Positions 47,486 to 59,413 of a stretch of 64,000 nucleotides of DNA are shown one piece after another. The stretch comes from Ricordea florida. Taxonomy: Eukaryota; Cnidaria; Anthozoa; Corallimorpharia; Ricordeidae. The stretch spans positions 231,501-295,500 of the forward strand of contig OX453275.1 in assembly GCA_949710005.1 (NCBI GenBank). Reading direction: 5' to 3'. A program made the translations under genes and the position numbers. Every line of letters begins with the position of its first letter. Position 1 is the first letter of the stretch. The notes under the pieces were generated by a model. The model searched no databases, was not told the DNA's origin, and was given only the letters and a program-made list of their open reading frames with translations.

Positions 47486-49876
47486 CACCAGTCTGGGAGA
47501 GCGTACCATCATCATCCGAGAAAACCAGCCAATCCATGTGTTGGTTTAAGGTAAAAAATGACACCATTGTGATCAAAACCAAATGCTTCTCGTTCTGGAG
47601 CGTGTTTGCTTGTGGCGGACCAAAAAGGAAAAGAGCCTCTGTGTTTGCGAGCAGGCCAAGTGAAGACACTGATGCATTGTATTTACAATTCTTTGTATAC
47701 AGCGATACTGAAGATTCCAGCAAGGTGCGTTGAAGTCCTTTCAAAGATAGGGAGTGTTGAATCAATTACTCCAGCAAAACAATTGATACACCTTACGTTA
47801 CAGTGAACGTATCGTTCAGCTTCTGATTATTGTTTAAAGTATAGTGTTGACTTTTTTAGCGGATCATACTGAAAACAGAATGTGTTGTAATAATTGTACT
47901 AATTGGGTCAAGAATGTAAGGTCAAAATTGAGCCCAACAAACCGACTTCAAAAAGCGTTCAAATAAAACCGTCCATGAAAAGTGGCACTAGTCACTGTAG
48001 GGGGTGTAATAGGTTTTTGGTTGATGTAGCCAAGGCTCAAGCGTTCCTACCACAGGAACAAAGATCAGTTCAGTAAAGAATCACTGAGCAAAGAAGGTTG
48101 GATTAATTTTAATTAATTAATGTGTTAGGACGTTTTACGATTTCAGAGAGTGCAAGCACAAGCGGAGAAGATTTTCTATGACTCAGCACGCTGCACTAAA
48201 GAAAAACCTTTCAAGATGTATAATGACAATAAACAGATTGAGGTCGAGCTAAGCAACCTCGAAGATGGCTGGACGTTGGATAAACATCCTAATAAAGTGG
48301 TAAATTCTTTTAACACCACGTGTTTGATTTAGAATTTAGTATTTGGTGGGGTTTGGAAAACCTACGCTAACAGGAGATAAAAAAGGCAAGAGCCTTGGTT
48401 GACTTATATTTCCTTAAGTTTTGGCCCCTAATGGGCGTTCTTTTGTTTTAGATTTACCCTTACGAGTCTGCCTATAGGAATGGTTTTCGTGTCAAGGACT
48501 CGTGTGAATTTGTTGTGAAGCCAACACGTTCTGACGTGGAGCCGTTCTCGTGTATTGTGAGGTTTCAGCAAGAAGACCACCTCCCGGAAAAGACGATGTA
48601 TTTAAATACGGGAATAAAACCTGGGAAGAGCTTTCAGGTAAGTACTTGACTTGTTCAGTGCCGGCCGGACGCTGCAGTTAACCGACTCGACCCCAAAAGT
48701 TCAGAACTGGCCAATCTTGTGCCGGGTTATGTAGAGTGGTTTTACTGCGGAATATACCACATGATATTTTGAATATACTCCTGCCAAAGTGTAAGTATCC
48801 TGAGTTACTCTATCAGGTTTTTTTCTGTCGAAATTCCACTGCCACAGTAAAACCTTAATTTCTTCTTGCCGATACTCAACTAATTGACTTGGTGTTGCAA
48901 TGTCATTCAACAGAACAACAACATCTCGTCGACCGTGGAGTCCTCATTTGAAACAGGTTCTGTGGAGGATGCCAGGCAGGAAGGTATGAATTAAGAGCAA
49001 GTGATTCGCCGGCTGTATTTAGCTCTTTTTATTTTCTGTCTGCTAAAGTGTGTGTCTGTCTGTGTGTATGTGTTTTTTTTTTTTTCTAACTCAGTAAATT
49101 ATGAAAGAAATCCAACGAAAACTCAAATTGAAGCTCATGTTAATGAAGAAATCTATGTTTGAATAAGTAGGGGATAAATAGTGAATGAAACATGGCTGAC
49201 TGATGAGCCAAATTTTTCCCTTACAAGTTGAGAAACCTGCTGAGCTAACTGAGTCACAAGGTCTCAGTTTGACTGATTATCACAGGCTAACGTACGCTAC
49301 TATCTCGTTCATCCACTGATTCAAGTCCTAAGCAAGTAAATAAAGAATAATTCGAGCGTTAGCCCTCCGACGGAAGGCTAAAGCTCGAAACGTCAGCACC
49401 TCCTTTTTACCTAACGGTGGTATAACTGACTTTATCAATTCGTTTGATTTACCCTTTTTCTTGTGTAAATAAAGAATAGTGCTGATGTCAAAGGATTATT
49501 GTTATTTCTGCTGTTTTCAGTTCCTTCTCACCTTTCAGCTTCACCAAGTGTGAGGTTTCAGCTAGATTACCCGCCAGAACCTGTGGGAAGCGAAAATGAA
49601 CTAGTAACAGAGCGACACTGCCTCTGTATTCAAGAAAAAGTTGGTGTCGACTGGAAGAAGCTTCTACGTAAATTGGATATGAAAGAAGAAGTCATTAAAA
49701 TCATAGACGAAGAAAACAAACAGGTGACAGAGAAATGCTACCAGGGGCTAATCGAATGGATAAAGCGTTCCGGTTCGGCGGAAGCAACTACGAGAAAACT
49801 GTGCCAAGAATTACATAGCATCGGCAGCAGTGAGGCAATCAATGCCTTAAAGAATGAAGGTAAGCAAGTAACATGA
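47486..49876 (+). CDS. ZU5-UPA-death protein, 3' exons
   Basis: Exons 47486-47724, 48147-48299, 48452-48637, 48914-48983 and 49521-49876, all GT/AG with matching phases and joining the ZU5 exon at 28335. 47486-47724 completes ZU5 (FKVKNDTIVIKTKCFSFWSVFA) and enters UPA; the next two exons carry UPA (MYNDNKQIEVELSNLEDGW, IYPYESAYRNGF, SCEFVVKP, FSCIVRFQQED). The last encodes a death domain (VGVDWKKLLRKLDMKEEVIKII, YQGLIEWIKRSGSAEATTRKLCQELHSIG). The frame stops at 49876, or splices at 49860 to a possible short exon 50730-50761. This is UNC5/PIDD-type architecture; a cytosolic death-signalling adaptor role is inferred. Confidence 0.8.
49348..49460. repeat. Copy of the foldback repeat family of 18379
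   Basis: TTCGAGCGTTAGCCCTCCG, GAAACGTCAGCACC, ACGGTGGTATAACT and TTTATCAATTCGTTTGAT correspond to the right arm of 18379-18560. It lies in the intron before the death-domain exon. Confidence 0.65.
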
Positions 49877-50219
49877 GCTTTAGTTGACAATATAATACCT
49901 TGATCTTTTGCTACACGATGTAGTCACTGGATGTTGATCGCGACGAAATAAAATTTCTTCAATTGCCTTTATAAGTTTCTGATTCCGTGCAAACGACTTA
50001 TCGACGACATTCAGAGAACACCCTTATTTAACAAACGGAGCGAAACTGACAAAAACCGACCGATACCAACTGAGTCTTTACAGCCACTAACATCATGTCC
50101 TCACTGATAATATCGCGGCTTAAGCGACCAATCACAGCGTTGAACGAGAGATATAAACAGAGATATACATAGACAGAGAACAGAGATATAAATCCACCAC
50201 CTGGTGACACGTAAATCAC

Positions 50220-50520
50220 TTGACTTTGATGATGTCTTCCGCTCACGTGGTCAAAACGTCAGTCAACGTCATCAACAACAGTTCTTTTCAGAACTATTTA
50301 GACCCGGACGATCGAACTCCACAAAAAAAAAATAAGTTTTTGATGTTTGTCATATTTTTATGTTTATATGGTCGTATTTACTTAAGGTTCAAATCTTCAA
50401 CTAGTCTTAAACCGGCTTCTATGTAACTCACGCCTTTTATCCTACGGTGGTAAAACTAGAGTTATTAACTCTATTAACTCCGGTAAACCTTTCTTTATCA
50501 ACTCGTATGCAAATCATTTT
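50220..50520. repeat. Dispersed repeat with inverted internal segment
   Basis: GTGGTCAAAACGTCAGTCAACGTCATC, CAGTTCTTTTCAGAACTATTTAG and CCGGACGATCGAAC, followed by ACGGTGGTAAAACTAGAG and TTTATCAACTCGTATGC, the latter resembling the 18379 family. I remember such sequences as common in coral UTRs and intergenic DNA, unverified. Confidence 0.5.
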
Positions 50521-51527
50521 TGGTGTGTTTTAATTTCCCACCGACACAGAACCAGTTTCTTTAGAAATTAGCTCCTTTAAATCTATGTAAATCAATCTGG
50601 GTTGTTAGAACTTTCGTGTATAAATAATTAAGTATGAAGTGGTGGTTGACAAAATTTTTTACTTGAAAGTGAAACTGCCTGCCTTGTGACCACCAGGTTT
50701 GTTAGCTGGACATGGTACCGCCGTTTCAGAAAGCAGCGCAGGCATAGAGGCGACTGTATAACTCTCCTAAGGCCTTCAGGACAGACATGCATTTACACTG
50801 CTTCAGATTACTGGACAACGTAACTGAACAAACCAGTAAACAAATCAGCTACCAGGGAATGAGTTACCAACTCGAAATTGAACAGCACAAGTCACACTCT
50901 TACTCAATACTGAAGTATCTGAATCTGCAGGACTTATCAGACTTTGTTTAGAGAGGTTGCCATGTTTAGGTGGGACACCGTTGAACAGTGTACGCGGTGT
51001 ACAGCAGAGATATTGGTGATTGCCCGCGACAATCTCAATGTCCGTCACAACGGTTGAAGCGGAAGTTCTTGGGAGCTTTCACGAGAATCGTCTGAAATAA
51101 TGCTCTTTCATTTCCTGCTATCAGTTTCACATTATACAATGAGCACGTTGTTTTGTACATAAATAAAAATTTGGAACCGCATTGCATGGTACAATATAGC
51201 AGTACTATTTTGTTCAAACTTTCCAAACAATTGCCACAGATTGAAATGATTACCACAAAATACGCACAGTGATTCAGCAAACAACTGTTCATTAACAGTT
51301 GACTGAAGGTTTGAAGATTAGAAATTCGTGGCGAAGGACTAAAAACTATACATGCATGCTTCCAACTACACTTCCTACTTTATTAAAAAACGTTAGGTTA
51401 TGGTTCTACAAGTCTAAATAAAGTTTTTATTTTTACACGTCTTGTTACTCAAAAGACAGTATAACTATAGAAAGTATTATTTAAGTTAAGTAAATAAAAA
51501 ACACTTGTTTATTTCACAGTTCCTTAA
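50521..51527. other. No gene recognised
   Basis: Apart from the possible terminal exon 50730-50761, no coding exon, RNA or repeat boundary can be supported. Confidence 0.4.
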
Positions 51528-51830
51528 GCCTGGTTCACACTTGTGTAAACATAAGCACAAGGGTGTTCACAAGACCGTGCTACGCGTGCGCAGTGCGAGA
51601 AACAAGATGGCAGAAGAACCGCTTATGCTATTATTTCAAGCCAGTTCCCACTTGGGAAATAAACATAACGCAAGCACAAGAAAGAAAAAAATGTTCGTTT
51701 TCCTTGTGCTTATGCTTGTGCTAATTTCATCTCGGTGCACACTAGGCGTTTTCTTGTGTTTATGCTTGTGTTTACGCTTGTGCTTGTGCTTATCTCGAAA
51801 TGAACGAGGCTTTAAGTACAAGCGTTTGTT
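51528..51830. repeat. Internally repetitive AAGCACAAG / CTTGTGCTT element
   Basis: Left part GCCTGGTTCACACTTGTG and AACATAAGCACAAGG; right part has repeated CTTGTGCTTATGCTTGTG blocks, the inverted form. Open frames here (CLCLCL or KHKHKH) arise from the repeat. Confidence 0.6.
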
Positions 51831-52349
51831 GTCGTTTAGAAATGGATCTATTTTGATGCTATGCTGGAATTACATTTGCTATTTGAAGTGGGACGAAGTT
51901 ATGAATACTAGTGTCAAACAACAAGGAACTGGCGACCAACAGCAATAAACAACAGATAAAAATTCTTTCGCTGGCGGGAAGACAGGAAAAAAGGGTGCAA
52001 GATTTTATACTATTGCATTACTATTTTAGTACCCAGGCTGTCACATCTTAAACCTACGGTGAGTGTCTGGATAGTAGAGAACTTGGCATCACTTCACTTC
52101 TTGGTTATGCTACTGTTTGTATAGGGCGAGTGCAATTTGTTGTCTATGAAAAATCTGCAAGCGGTTATTTACTCAAAATTGCACTCAAAAGCATTTCATT
52201 ACTTGTCAATAATATACATGCAAAAATTTAATTTAAATTTCTGCTCTCAATTTTAGCTTTCTGTACAGTTTCAGATTGATTCACGTGCTCTCAACCAATC
52301 ATCGCGTTGAAAGTTTCGCAAGTATACTATTAACGTCAGTATCACTTAT
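51831..52349. other. No gene recognised
   Basis: AT-rich intergenic sequence without a supportable feature. Confidence 0.4.
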
Positions 52350-52783
52350 AGTAGGTGTAAAATGCGGGTCCTAGCACAACTGGGTTAAAAATTGATTTTT
52401 CCAGCCGAGCTAGAACCAGGAGCCCATCAATGCTCCTGCTAGAACCCAATCCACTCTCATCAACAAATGGTCAAATCAGACAAAATCAAAAATAGACCAA
52501 AATCAGACCGATCAAAATAGGCCAAAAATCAGACCAAAAATCCGTCAAAATCTGACAAAATCAGACCAGAGAAAAGTCCAACAACTTAACTCCCAACACA
52601 ATCTAACAGAATCATGCCGAATCATAAAGAGCAAAATCAAAACCAAAAAATCAAAATAGACCAAAATCAAAATCCAGCCGACGGGCCTTTGAAAAACCGT
52701 ACGTCCAAATTTTTCGACTAATTTCCGTAGATAATATAGCGAAGCCGTATAAACATTCCACATACCGCATTTTACACCCTACT
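52350..52783. mobile_element. MITE with low-complexity core
   Basis: The ends AGTAGGTGTAAAATGCGG and CCGCATTTTACACCCTACT are reverse complements with one extra base. The core is a degenerate repeat of CAGACCAAAATCAAAATAG-type words. No coding potential. Confidence 0.65.
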
Positions 52784-52943
52784 CATACACTAAGAGAGTG
52801 GTCAGTTTAACAGAACGGCTAAATTGAGAACATTCTAGCCACACCACCACTCTCACAATCAAAAAGATAAAAACAAACTGGACTGCTTTGGGTAGATAGA
52901 GTGAAATTGGCCGGCTCCGCCTTTGCGAAATTGTTGAGCTTTG

Positions 52944-54190
52944 TTAACATTCTCCAGAAACTTGATGAAGTGATTGGTAGTCTTGAATCTGCTGTCGCTG
53001 ATGAGCACGTGCTTGACTATGACGTAAACCAAAGTTTCTCAGACGCTCGTCTTGCTGACAACAATTCACATTAATTTCACCCCATGAGCCGTCAGCAAAA
53101 TAGCCATGGAGGGCGGCAGCAAATTGATCACTGAGCTGAACACGGATTGTCTTCTTTCCGTTGTCGCTATTGACTGGCTCCTTCAGTAAGAAGGAAGAAA
53201 ATATTACAACGGGTGCCTCTAATGAAAACGACAATTAAGTTACCAAGCAACGCATCAGGTCACAGCCGCTTAATTCAAAACCCTTTGTGTCCTATGTTGA
53301 TATACCACGACCCACAGATTCTAAAGCAGCCATGACTACCTAACAACACGACAGCCCTTTGTTACAGACAGAAGATAATAATAACGCTGTCAATCACAGA
53401 TACTTACTTGTTCACGTGTGCCACCTGGTGCTTCACTGTTGCCATGGTGACTTGACGACTCCTCTGTTCCTGGTGAACGGTTTGGTTGTGCAGAAATAGT
53501 GATCTGAAGAGGATTACCACCGGCACCCAGAGCGGAGTCAACTTTCTTCAGATAGTTGCAGATCTCGCCGTAAAGGATTATAAACAGCGACAAGAAAAAC
53601 AGTGTCGCCACAAACATTAACCCACCTATCAGCTGTGAGCGATTAGCAGCCAAAAAGTATTCCATTTTGTATTGGTCTATGTCAATGTTATGAGCAAAAT
53701 CGCAGTACTGCAAGATCCCATCAGGGCTTGGACCCACATGCGCGCACGTGTAATTGTTTGCTTGCAAAAAGCTAAGGGAAAGCCATACTAAGGGATAGAG
53801 CAGAGAGATGACAGCTGATGCAGCGATCTTTGCAATTACCCAATCACGTTTGCGCACCTTGCATCGGACACAGCGGTCTGCATGATAGTCCCAATCAGTG
53901 GTTCGATCGTAGAAATTACACGCCTTTTTATTTTCATAAAACTCCCGCAGAGCTTTCCAGGGAGCGTTGCTGTTGTCTTGGCGAAAATAGGTGAAAAACG
54001 CCAGCATGAAAGTGGAAAGCGCCGGAAAGAGGAGCATGAGAGTTCCATAAGCGACGTTCCAGTTGCACGGGCAGGCAAACACTTGATTAAAAAACCAACT
54101 AAATGAGATGATTAAAAGCAACAGGAAGGCACCATTCCATCCCAGAATTCGTAGCAAGGTGGTTATTGAGAGTTGAACAGTCTGTACCAT
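52944..54190 (-). CDS. CALHM-like large-pore channel
   Basis: Exons 54190-53408 and 53180-52944, donor GTAAGTAT, acceptor CTTACTGAAG, phase 0; 339 aa, the usual CALHM length. The start at 54190 (MVQTVQ) has A at -3 and G at +4; an upstream in-frame ATG at 54313 is possible. TM1 (AFLLLLIISFSWFFNQVF) leads to the family motif FACPCNWNVAYG, then TM2 (LMLLFPALSTFMLAFFTYF), TM3 (IAASAVISLLYPLVWLSLSFL) with a Cys-containing loop, and TM4 (IGGLMFVATLFFLSLFIILYG). The cytosolic C-terminus is Ser/Gly-rich and then helical. CALHM proteins form voltage- and calcium-sensitive non-selective or ATP-release pores (family knowledge). Confidence 0.7.
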
Positions 54191-54989
54191 ACTGCTTGTC
54201 TCGGTCAGTGATTCACCGTTATAGTTCACTCTCCAACCTATCGATGGATAAATAAGGACTGAACAAACAGGTTGAAAAGCCACTGCTGTAAAGTTTGTGT
54301 AATATGAGTGCAATTATTTGATTTGTCACTGGATTGTCACGGGCAGCATCCCAGTCATCCGACGCGTTTCTCTGTTTCCCTTCTTATCTCCCACCCCAAC
54401 TAAGTATCACCTTTGTCGCTAGAGGCGTCTGCGTCTGTTTGGTTCTTTCCAGAGGTCAGTACAAATTCACGTATTTTGGCGATAGCCGTGACATCGCGAG
54501 TGGAATACTAGGTGGCCTCTATTTGAAAAAATATACTCTCCCGCGGAAGGTCTTTCTTATAACCTTGTTCATGAAAAGATCGAACAAAAAGTCCAATAAA
54601 CAGCTATTTAAAAAACTGAAAGAGTTGCAGAGGCTTGTGATTACCGATTTATACTCGCGGTTTTAAACGTGTTGGTCGAGAGAGAGCAGCGTCTGGATAT
54701 TGGTTTACGAAACTAATTCAGGGACGTGAGGTAACACATGCCCATCCATCGAAAATTACTAATCAAAGTAGGACTATGGTGAACTCGTGGATATGTTTAC
54801 AAAACAGAGAAAAAAGAAATAATTTAAAAATTAACGAGGTGTTTTTTCAGAGTTGTGATTGAATGAACTTGAAGATAATTTTAATAATCTATAATCACAA
54901 CATAAAAGTGACCAGGGAGCTGAGTAGCTTTTTGAAATAAACATACAGTGAGTACATGACGCCAATCATTTGACTACACTAGGCATCAG
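54191..54989. other. 5' flank of the CALHM-like gene; no other gene seen
   Basis: A plus-strand open frame (54334-54666) overlaps the upstream region but shows no recognisable domain, so I do not call it. Confidence 0.4.
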
Positions 54990-55323
54990 TTATAAGGCAG
55001 GTGGCAAGCATACAGTTGTTAAAAAATTTGATAACTTAACATAAGGGTACAGGATTAAATGGCACCGAAACCAAATGTAGTCTGGTATCCTGCTGCTCAC
55101 TGTCTGTGTGTTCAAAGTAACAGGGTCCTTCTGAATAAGGTCTGAATTTTGTTGCCGTGACATTGTCAATTTTATCATCATTATAGTTTTTGTTGTCTAC
55201 AAGTCTATTCAATGTATTCAACAGAAATATCCACCTTGATTCTGCAGCTGATAATGAACAAAACCATGTAGGATAGCCCAGCTGACGAATCATACCAAAC
55301 AAGTCTTTCTTGCATTTTTGCAA
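54990..55323 (-). pseudogene. Helitron helicase-like domain remnant
   Basis: [31 protein letters not shown], then [14 protein letters not shown], is the conserved start of the Helitron helicase-like domain (family pattern GxPTxFxSxSAAExxW). The following [10 protein letters not shown] phrase sits in another frame, so a frameshift lies near 55150. Only ~100 residues are left; a dead fragment of a rolling-circle transposon. Confidence 0.75.
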
Positions 55324-56612
55324 AGTATGTTAGTGATGATCTTAAAATGCTTAAGACTCTCAATCCTTTATCAAGTTGAATTAGTTTATTTACATTACCA
55401 TCTCATTTTAGGTTATCAGTGGTATATATATATTCAGGGTTGCACTTAAAAAAAATCACACTTGCCATCATTAATACAGCAATACATCTTTGTTTTTATC
55501 CTTATAACTTCTTGTTTTTGCAATGTAAATATGATGAGTCACACAACAGTAAGCAAAACAGGTAAGCCTATTTTTCCAACATGTCTACTTCAACACAATC
55601 TAGTTCACTTCAAGGTAAATTCGGAAATCAATAGACAGAAAACGTTTCATTGTAACGGCTTGTGGTGTATTGTATATAATATAACGCTTAATACATTTTC
55701 TACATGACTTGCTCTTTTCGAACCCTGGTTCTCCGTCACGGCATGCGCCTCTATATTTAATGGTAAGCGTTGACATACTTCTTGACCGTCCCAATACTTT
55801 TCCAACTCCATTCCTGTTAGTACTAACACTTAAATCAGTAGAAACGTCCTCCATGCGATGTTTCTTATCCAGGTTGGCCGCAGAAGTTCTTCGGTTTCAC
55901 ATCATGGATTCGTCAATTTATTCTGTTTTCAGTAGTGGTTTCGTTCAATAACGAGTACTCATTTCGCTCAAATAAATTCTCATTCAAGTGCTAATTTCGC
56001 TCTATGAGTTCTCATCAAAGCTTACTATATTAGCAAGAGATTTTCTCATCTTCAGATCACTTTCGAGCCAACTGAAATTCATATACTGCTTGTAATCTTG
56101 GGGGCGGTCGATGTCGGAAAAGCGAATAGTTATCATCTGTTCACGTTTAGCGCCTGGCCGAGTAAAAGGCTCATGAAATTCAGTCTCCAAGTTGGTCATT
56201 GTCCTAACTGGAAACATTTAAACTCCTTTTGATTTTAGTAAGACCGCTAATGAGGCCCTGTTAGTGAGGTTGTTTATGTCGCGCGTCTGAGTTTCAAACC
56301 TTTTCACGTCGCAATTTCGGAAGGTCGAAGGTCGCTGTCGTAATTTCCCGTGAGCGGCTCGTCGTTCGTCGCCATTTCAGGTCCTTTATGTCGCCGTTTC
56401 AAGGCCACGTCGCTTGTCGAAATTTACCCCTAACAGGGCCTCGCTAATCGTCCTCTTAAGCTACAAAATCATTACAAACTCTGGCAACGGTACGATACAC
56501 TTTCAGCGTGAACTTTCATCAACAGACTTCCGTGACTTCGGTCACGACAATTGTCGTCTTCATATCGGTGCCCCCGAGTTCTATCCGACTAATTACGAAG
56601 TGTGTCTACACT
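55324..56612. other. No gene recognised
   Basis: Short open frames on both strands lack domain features or plausible splice context. No RNA gene seen. Confidence 0.4.
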
Positions 56613-56672
56613 GGAGTGAGTGAGTGAGTGAGTGAGTGAGTGAGCGAGTGAGTGAGTGAGTGAGTGAGTGAC
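56613..56672. repeat. GAGT tetranucleotide microsatellite
   Basis: About 15 copies of GAGT with one GAGC interruption. Confidence 0.95.
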
Positions 56673-58396
56673 AATTTGCATATCGGAGTCCCCACAATAA
56701 CTCGCAAATACGCTTCGCGTATCCACGAGTTAAAAACGACGATTTTCCTCACGCCATGGCAAATTCCGTCTCGATCTGTATGGACATTCAAGGGCATAAT
56801 GCCAGTTGATTTAACATTCTGATACAGTAGCATGCTAGGGGTACAAATGGGAAAACAATGTATTTTTAACGCAGCATTCAGATTTCTCGGAATTTCCAGT
56901 GCTGTTTATACTGGAGATGGAACTTAAGGTCCAAGGTGTTAAGTCCCTTGTCTGATTCAACTTGCTGTAACATGTCTGAACTCATCTTTTAATGCGGAGG
57001 AAACACATAAGATTATTTTATCTTATTTCAAATGTTAAAACAGAAAGTAATAAAAATTCTGCAGCAAATACAATACTCTCGGTTAAAAAGAGAAACGTTT
57101 TGAAGAACGAAGCAGACATACAACAAGAATACTATCCTCAAGAGTGAAATGAGTTTTGATTTTATCATGAGACCGCAGATGTAGTAACTGTACTTGATGC
57201 AAATTCATTATGCAGTGTGACCATTTTTTAGCCAAGTTACTGAACATTATTTATTACTGATTACTAAGCAGTCTTGCTTTTCGTCACATCATACGTTGTG
57301 ATTCTAGCTTCGGCCTGTCTGTGCCGTTTTCAAAATCGTTATTTAGTGAATTTTTCCCCTATTCTGCTCCCCTCTATATTGCATTATTTGAACATCGCTA
57401 ACGAGCAAGCTTACCTGCTTATCGATCATAAGAAGATGAAACAATCCGTAGGCAAAATGCTGGGCGACCACCGGAACGAGAAATTCAACACGCGATGACT
57501 GCTGCAAAGCGGAACTGAAATGAGGCTTGCCAAAAGCCCCAAATAAATGGTCACGGGGTCGCTGCATTGATTCGTGACTCGTTTGCTATTTTTGTTTGTA
57601 GCTGCGATGCGAGGTCAAAACCGTGAAGATCCAGCCGGGAGAACAGACCAGTATGAAGACAGCCGCTGGACAGCAAGTCTTCACTCTGCGGCAGAGTGAA
57701 GGCTTGCTGTCCAGTTGACAGCATATCGTATAAAGAAAAGCGTCAGGGTGAAGACTGTCTGTACATGGCTGTACGGTGTAGGGGAGATATTTTCATTCCT
57801 TTTCTGTTATTGTGCACGGTTTAGCTTTTTCAGGGTAAGGGGAGCTATTTGGGTGAAGGTTACAAGCGAAAAATGCATTACGTATGACACGATTATATAA
57901 CTCGTTTCCGACGAACGCACGATCATGGGGTCTTGTACGATCCATGATTTAGAAAACTTACCAAAATATTACGTTACTTCCTTTTGCTTCCAAATTTGGC
58001 TCACAGGAAGTAAATGAACGCACCCAATCACCTGGTGAATTTTAGCTTGTATACTTTAGTGACAGATGCATGACGAATTTTCAAATTCTGATTTGGGAGC
58101 GTGAGGAGAGGTTAAAGAGGAGGGTTTTTCCTATCATTTGACATCATACTCTGACGGACATTCCCATATGGATATAGCTCCCCGGAAATTTTGAAAAACA
58201 AACTTTTATCGATTTTGTGTTTGTAAAAATGGGTTATCAGAGTCGGCCCTCGTATGTTATAAAGAAATACACAAATCTCAGAGAATATCGGTACGCCTTG
58301 ACCGTTGGCTTTGCCGCGCAACAATCTGCTGGCATCACTTCCTACCATGTACATCATCATCATTATCAGCACCGTCACTGGGCAAATCAGTTGTAC
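56673..58396. other. No gene recognised except a small hairpin
   Basis: Intergenic; contains the palindrome at 57665-57714 and no supportable exon. Confidence 0.4.
57665..57714. repeat. 50-bp near-perfect palindrome
   Basis: CTGGACAGCAAGTCTTCACTC and GAGTGAAGGCTTGCTGTCCAG are reverse complements with one mismatch, almost without a loop. Confidence 0.8.
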
Positions 58397-59413
58397 TTAA
58401 CACTTAAAGGAAATAATTTTTCCAATTTCCTGCTGGAAGGTTCTGTTCATCGTTACAATAATCCATGAATTGAACATGTGGCTCATCAGACCAAAGAAGG
58501 TCCACAGTAAACCCACGTGCCTGTTTCCCTTGTACCAGGGATGTACTTGGCTGGAGACAACATCAATAACTAAAACGGGCAGACAACAAGACACGTAACC
58601 AACAACAATGACAAAGACGGTTCGAGTCATTTTAAGCTCTGCTAAAAAAGGCGAAGTCGATGCTTGGTTGTTTGAATTTTGCAGAGACGGAGTCACCCTG
58701 TTTTGGTGCGACCAGATATGGCGAAAAATCTTATAGTACAATGTTGAAAGGATGATAAAGGGAACTGCAACCAAGAGAGTTCCACAGAGCATATTTGCCA
58801 AATAGTCCTGCAGAGGAGAGATTGCTATGATGTAAACCACACAGGTCGCCTCGAAAGGATGAAAATAAAAATCGAGCCATTTTGTTGCATGGAGAATAAC
58901 CATGATTGAAGAGATTATGAACGATACAGCTATTGCTTAGAGTATTGTCGATTTGGTGTTAAAAACTGTATTATATTGCCCTGGTTTCACCACGCCAAAA
59001 TATCGATTAATGGCCATGAGAGACATAAGATAAAGAGAAATTCCACTTAAGCTATATAAGATCGTCCTTTGAAATCTGCACAATTCTTCTCCGAAGATCC
59101 ATCTGTTTTTTATCAAAACTGTAAAAGAGAGAGGCGCAACCAAAGCGCACATTAGCACATCTGATACAGCCAGGGTTGCCACGATGATATTGGTTGGTTT
59201 CCGACGAATAGTCCTGTTTCTCCGAACTGCACCACTCCATACGCACAGGTTACCGACCAAATCAGTGACAGAGAAGAGAAGAAATAACCCGGATTCCACC
59301 ACAACAACAACTGTCCTTCTGGACGCAAGTTCCGTTACCATTTTCTCTGTATGTGGCGACTGCCATTTCTCGATAAAAGACGCAACATTCACTGACGTGA
59401 GATTCGGCGGCAT
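58397..59413 (-). pseudogene. Rhodopsin-family GPCR with one in-frame stop
   Basis: A single intronless frame of 339 codons interrupted only by TAA at 58939-58937 (codon 159, in TM4). TM1 has GNLCVWSGAVRR, TM2 LAVSDVLMC, the start of TM3 has the extracellular Cys (ELCRFQR), the end of TM3 has INRYFGV (NRY in place of DRY), TM5 LVAVPFIILSTLYYKIF, TM6 VIVVGYVSCCLPVLVID, TM7 LMSHMFNSWIIVTMN (NSxxI in place of NPxxY). NRY is seen in melatonin-type receptors, and many cnidarian class A receptors are melatonin-like, so this is the closest guess. The rest of the frame is well preserved, so a recent pseudogene, a polymorphism or a sequencing error are all possible. Confidence 0.75.

Noticed and set aside
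47433..47765. 110-codon minus frame over the ZU5 exon
   Set aside because: Antisense of a spliced exon with matching phases.
51505..51948. 147-codon plus frame with CLCLCL
   Set aside because: Repeat-driven, no domain; overlaps an inverted AAGCACAAG element.
54334..54666. 110-codon plus frame upstream of the CALHM-like gene
   Set aside because: No recognisable domain, splice context or codon pattern; kept as unassigned.
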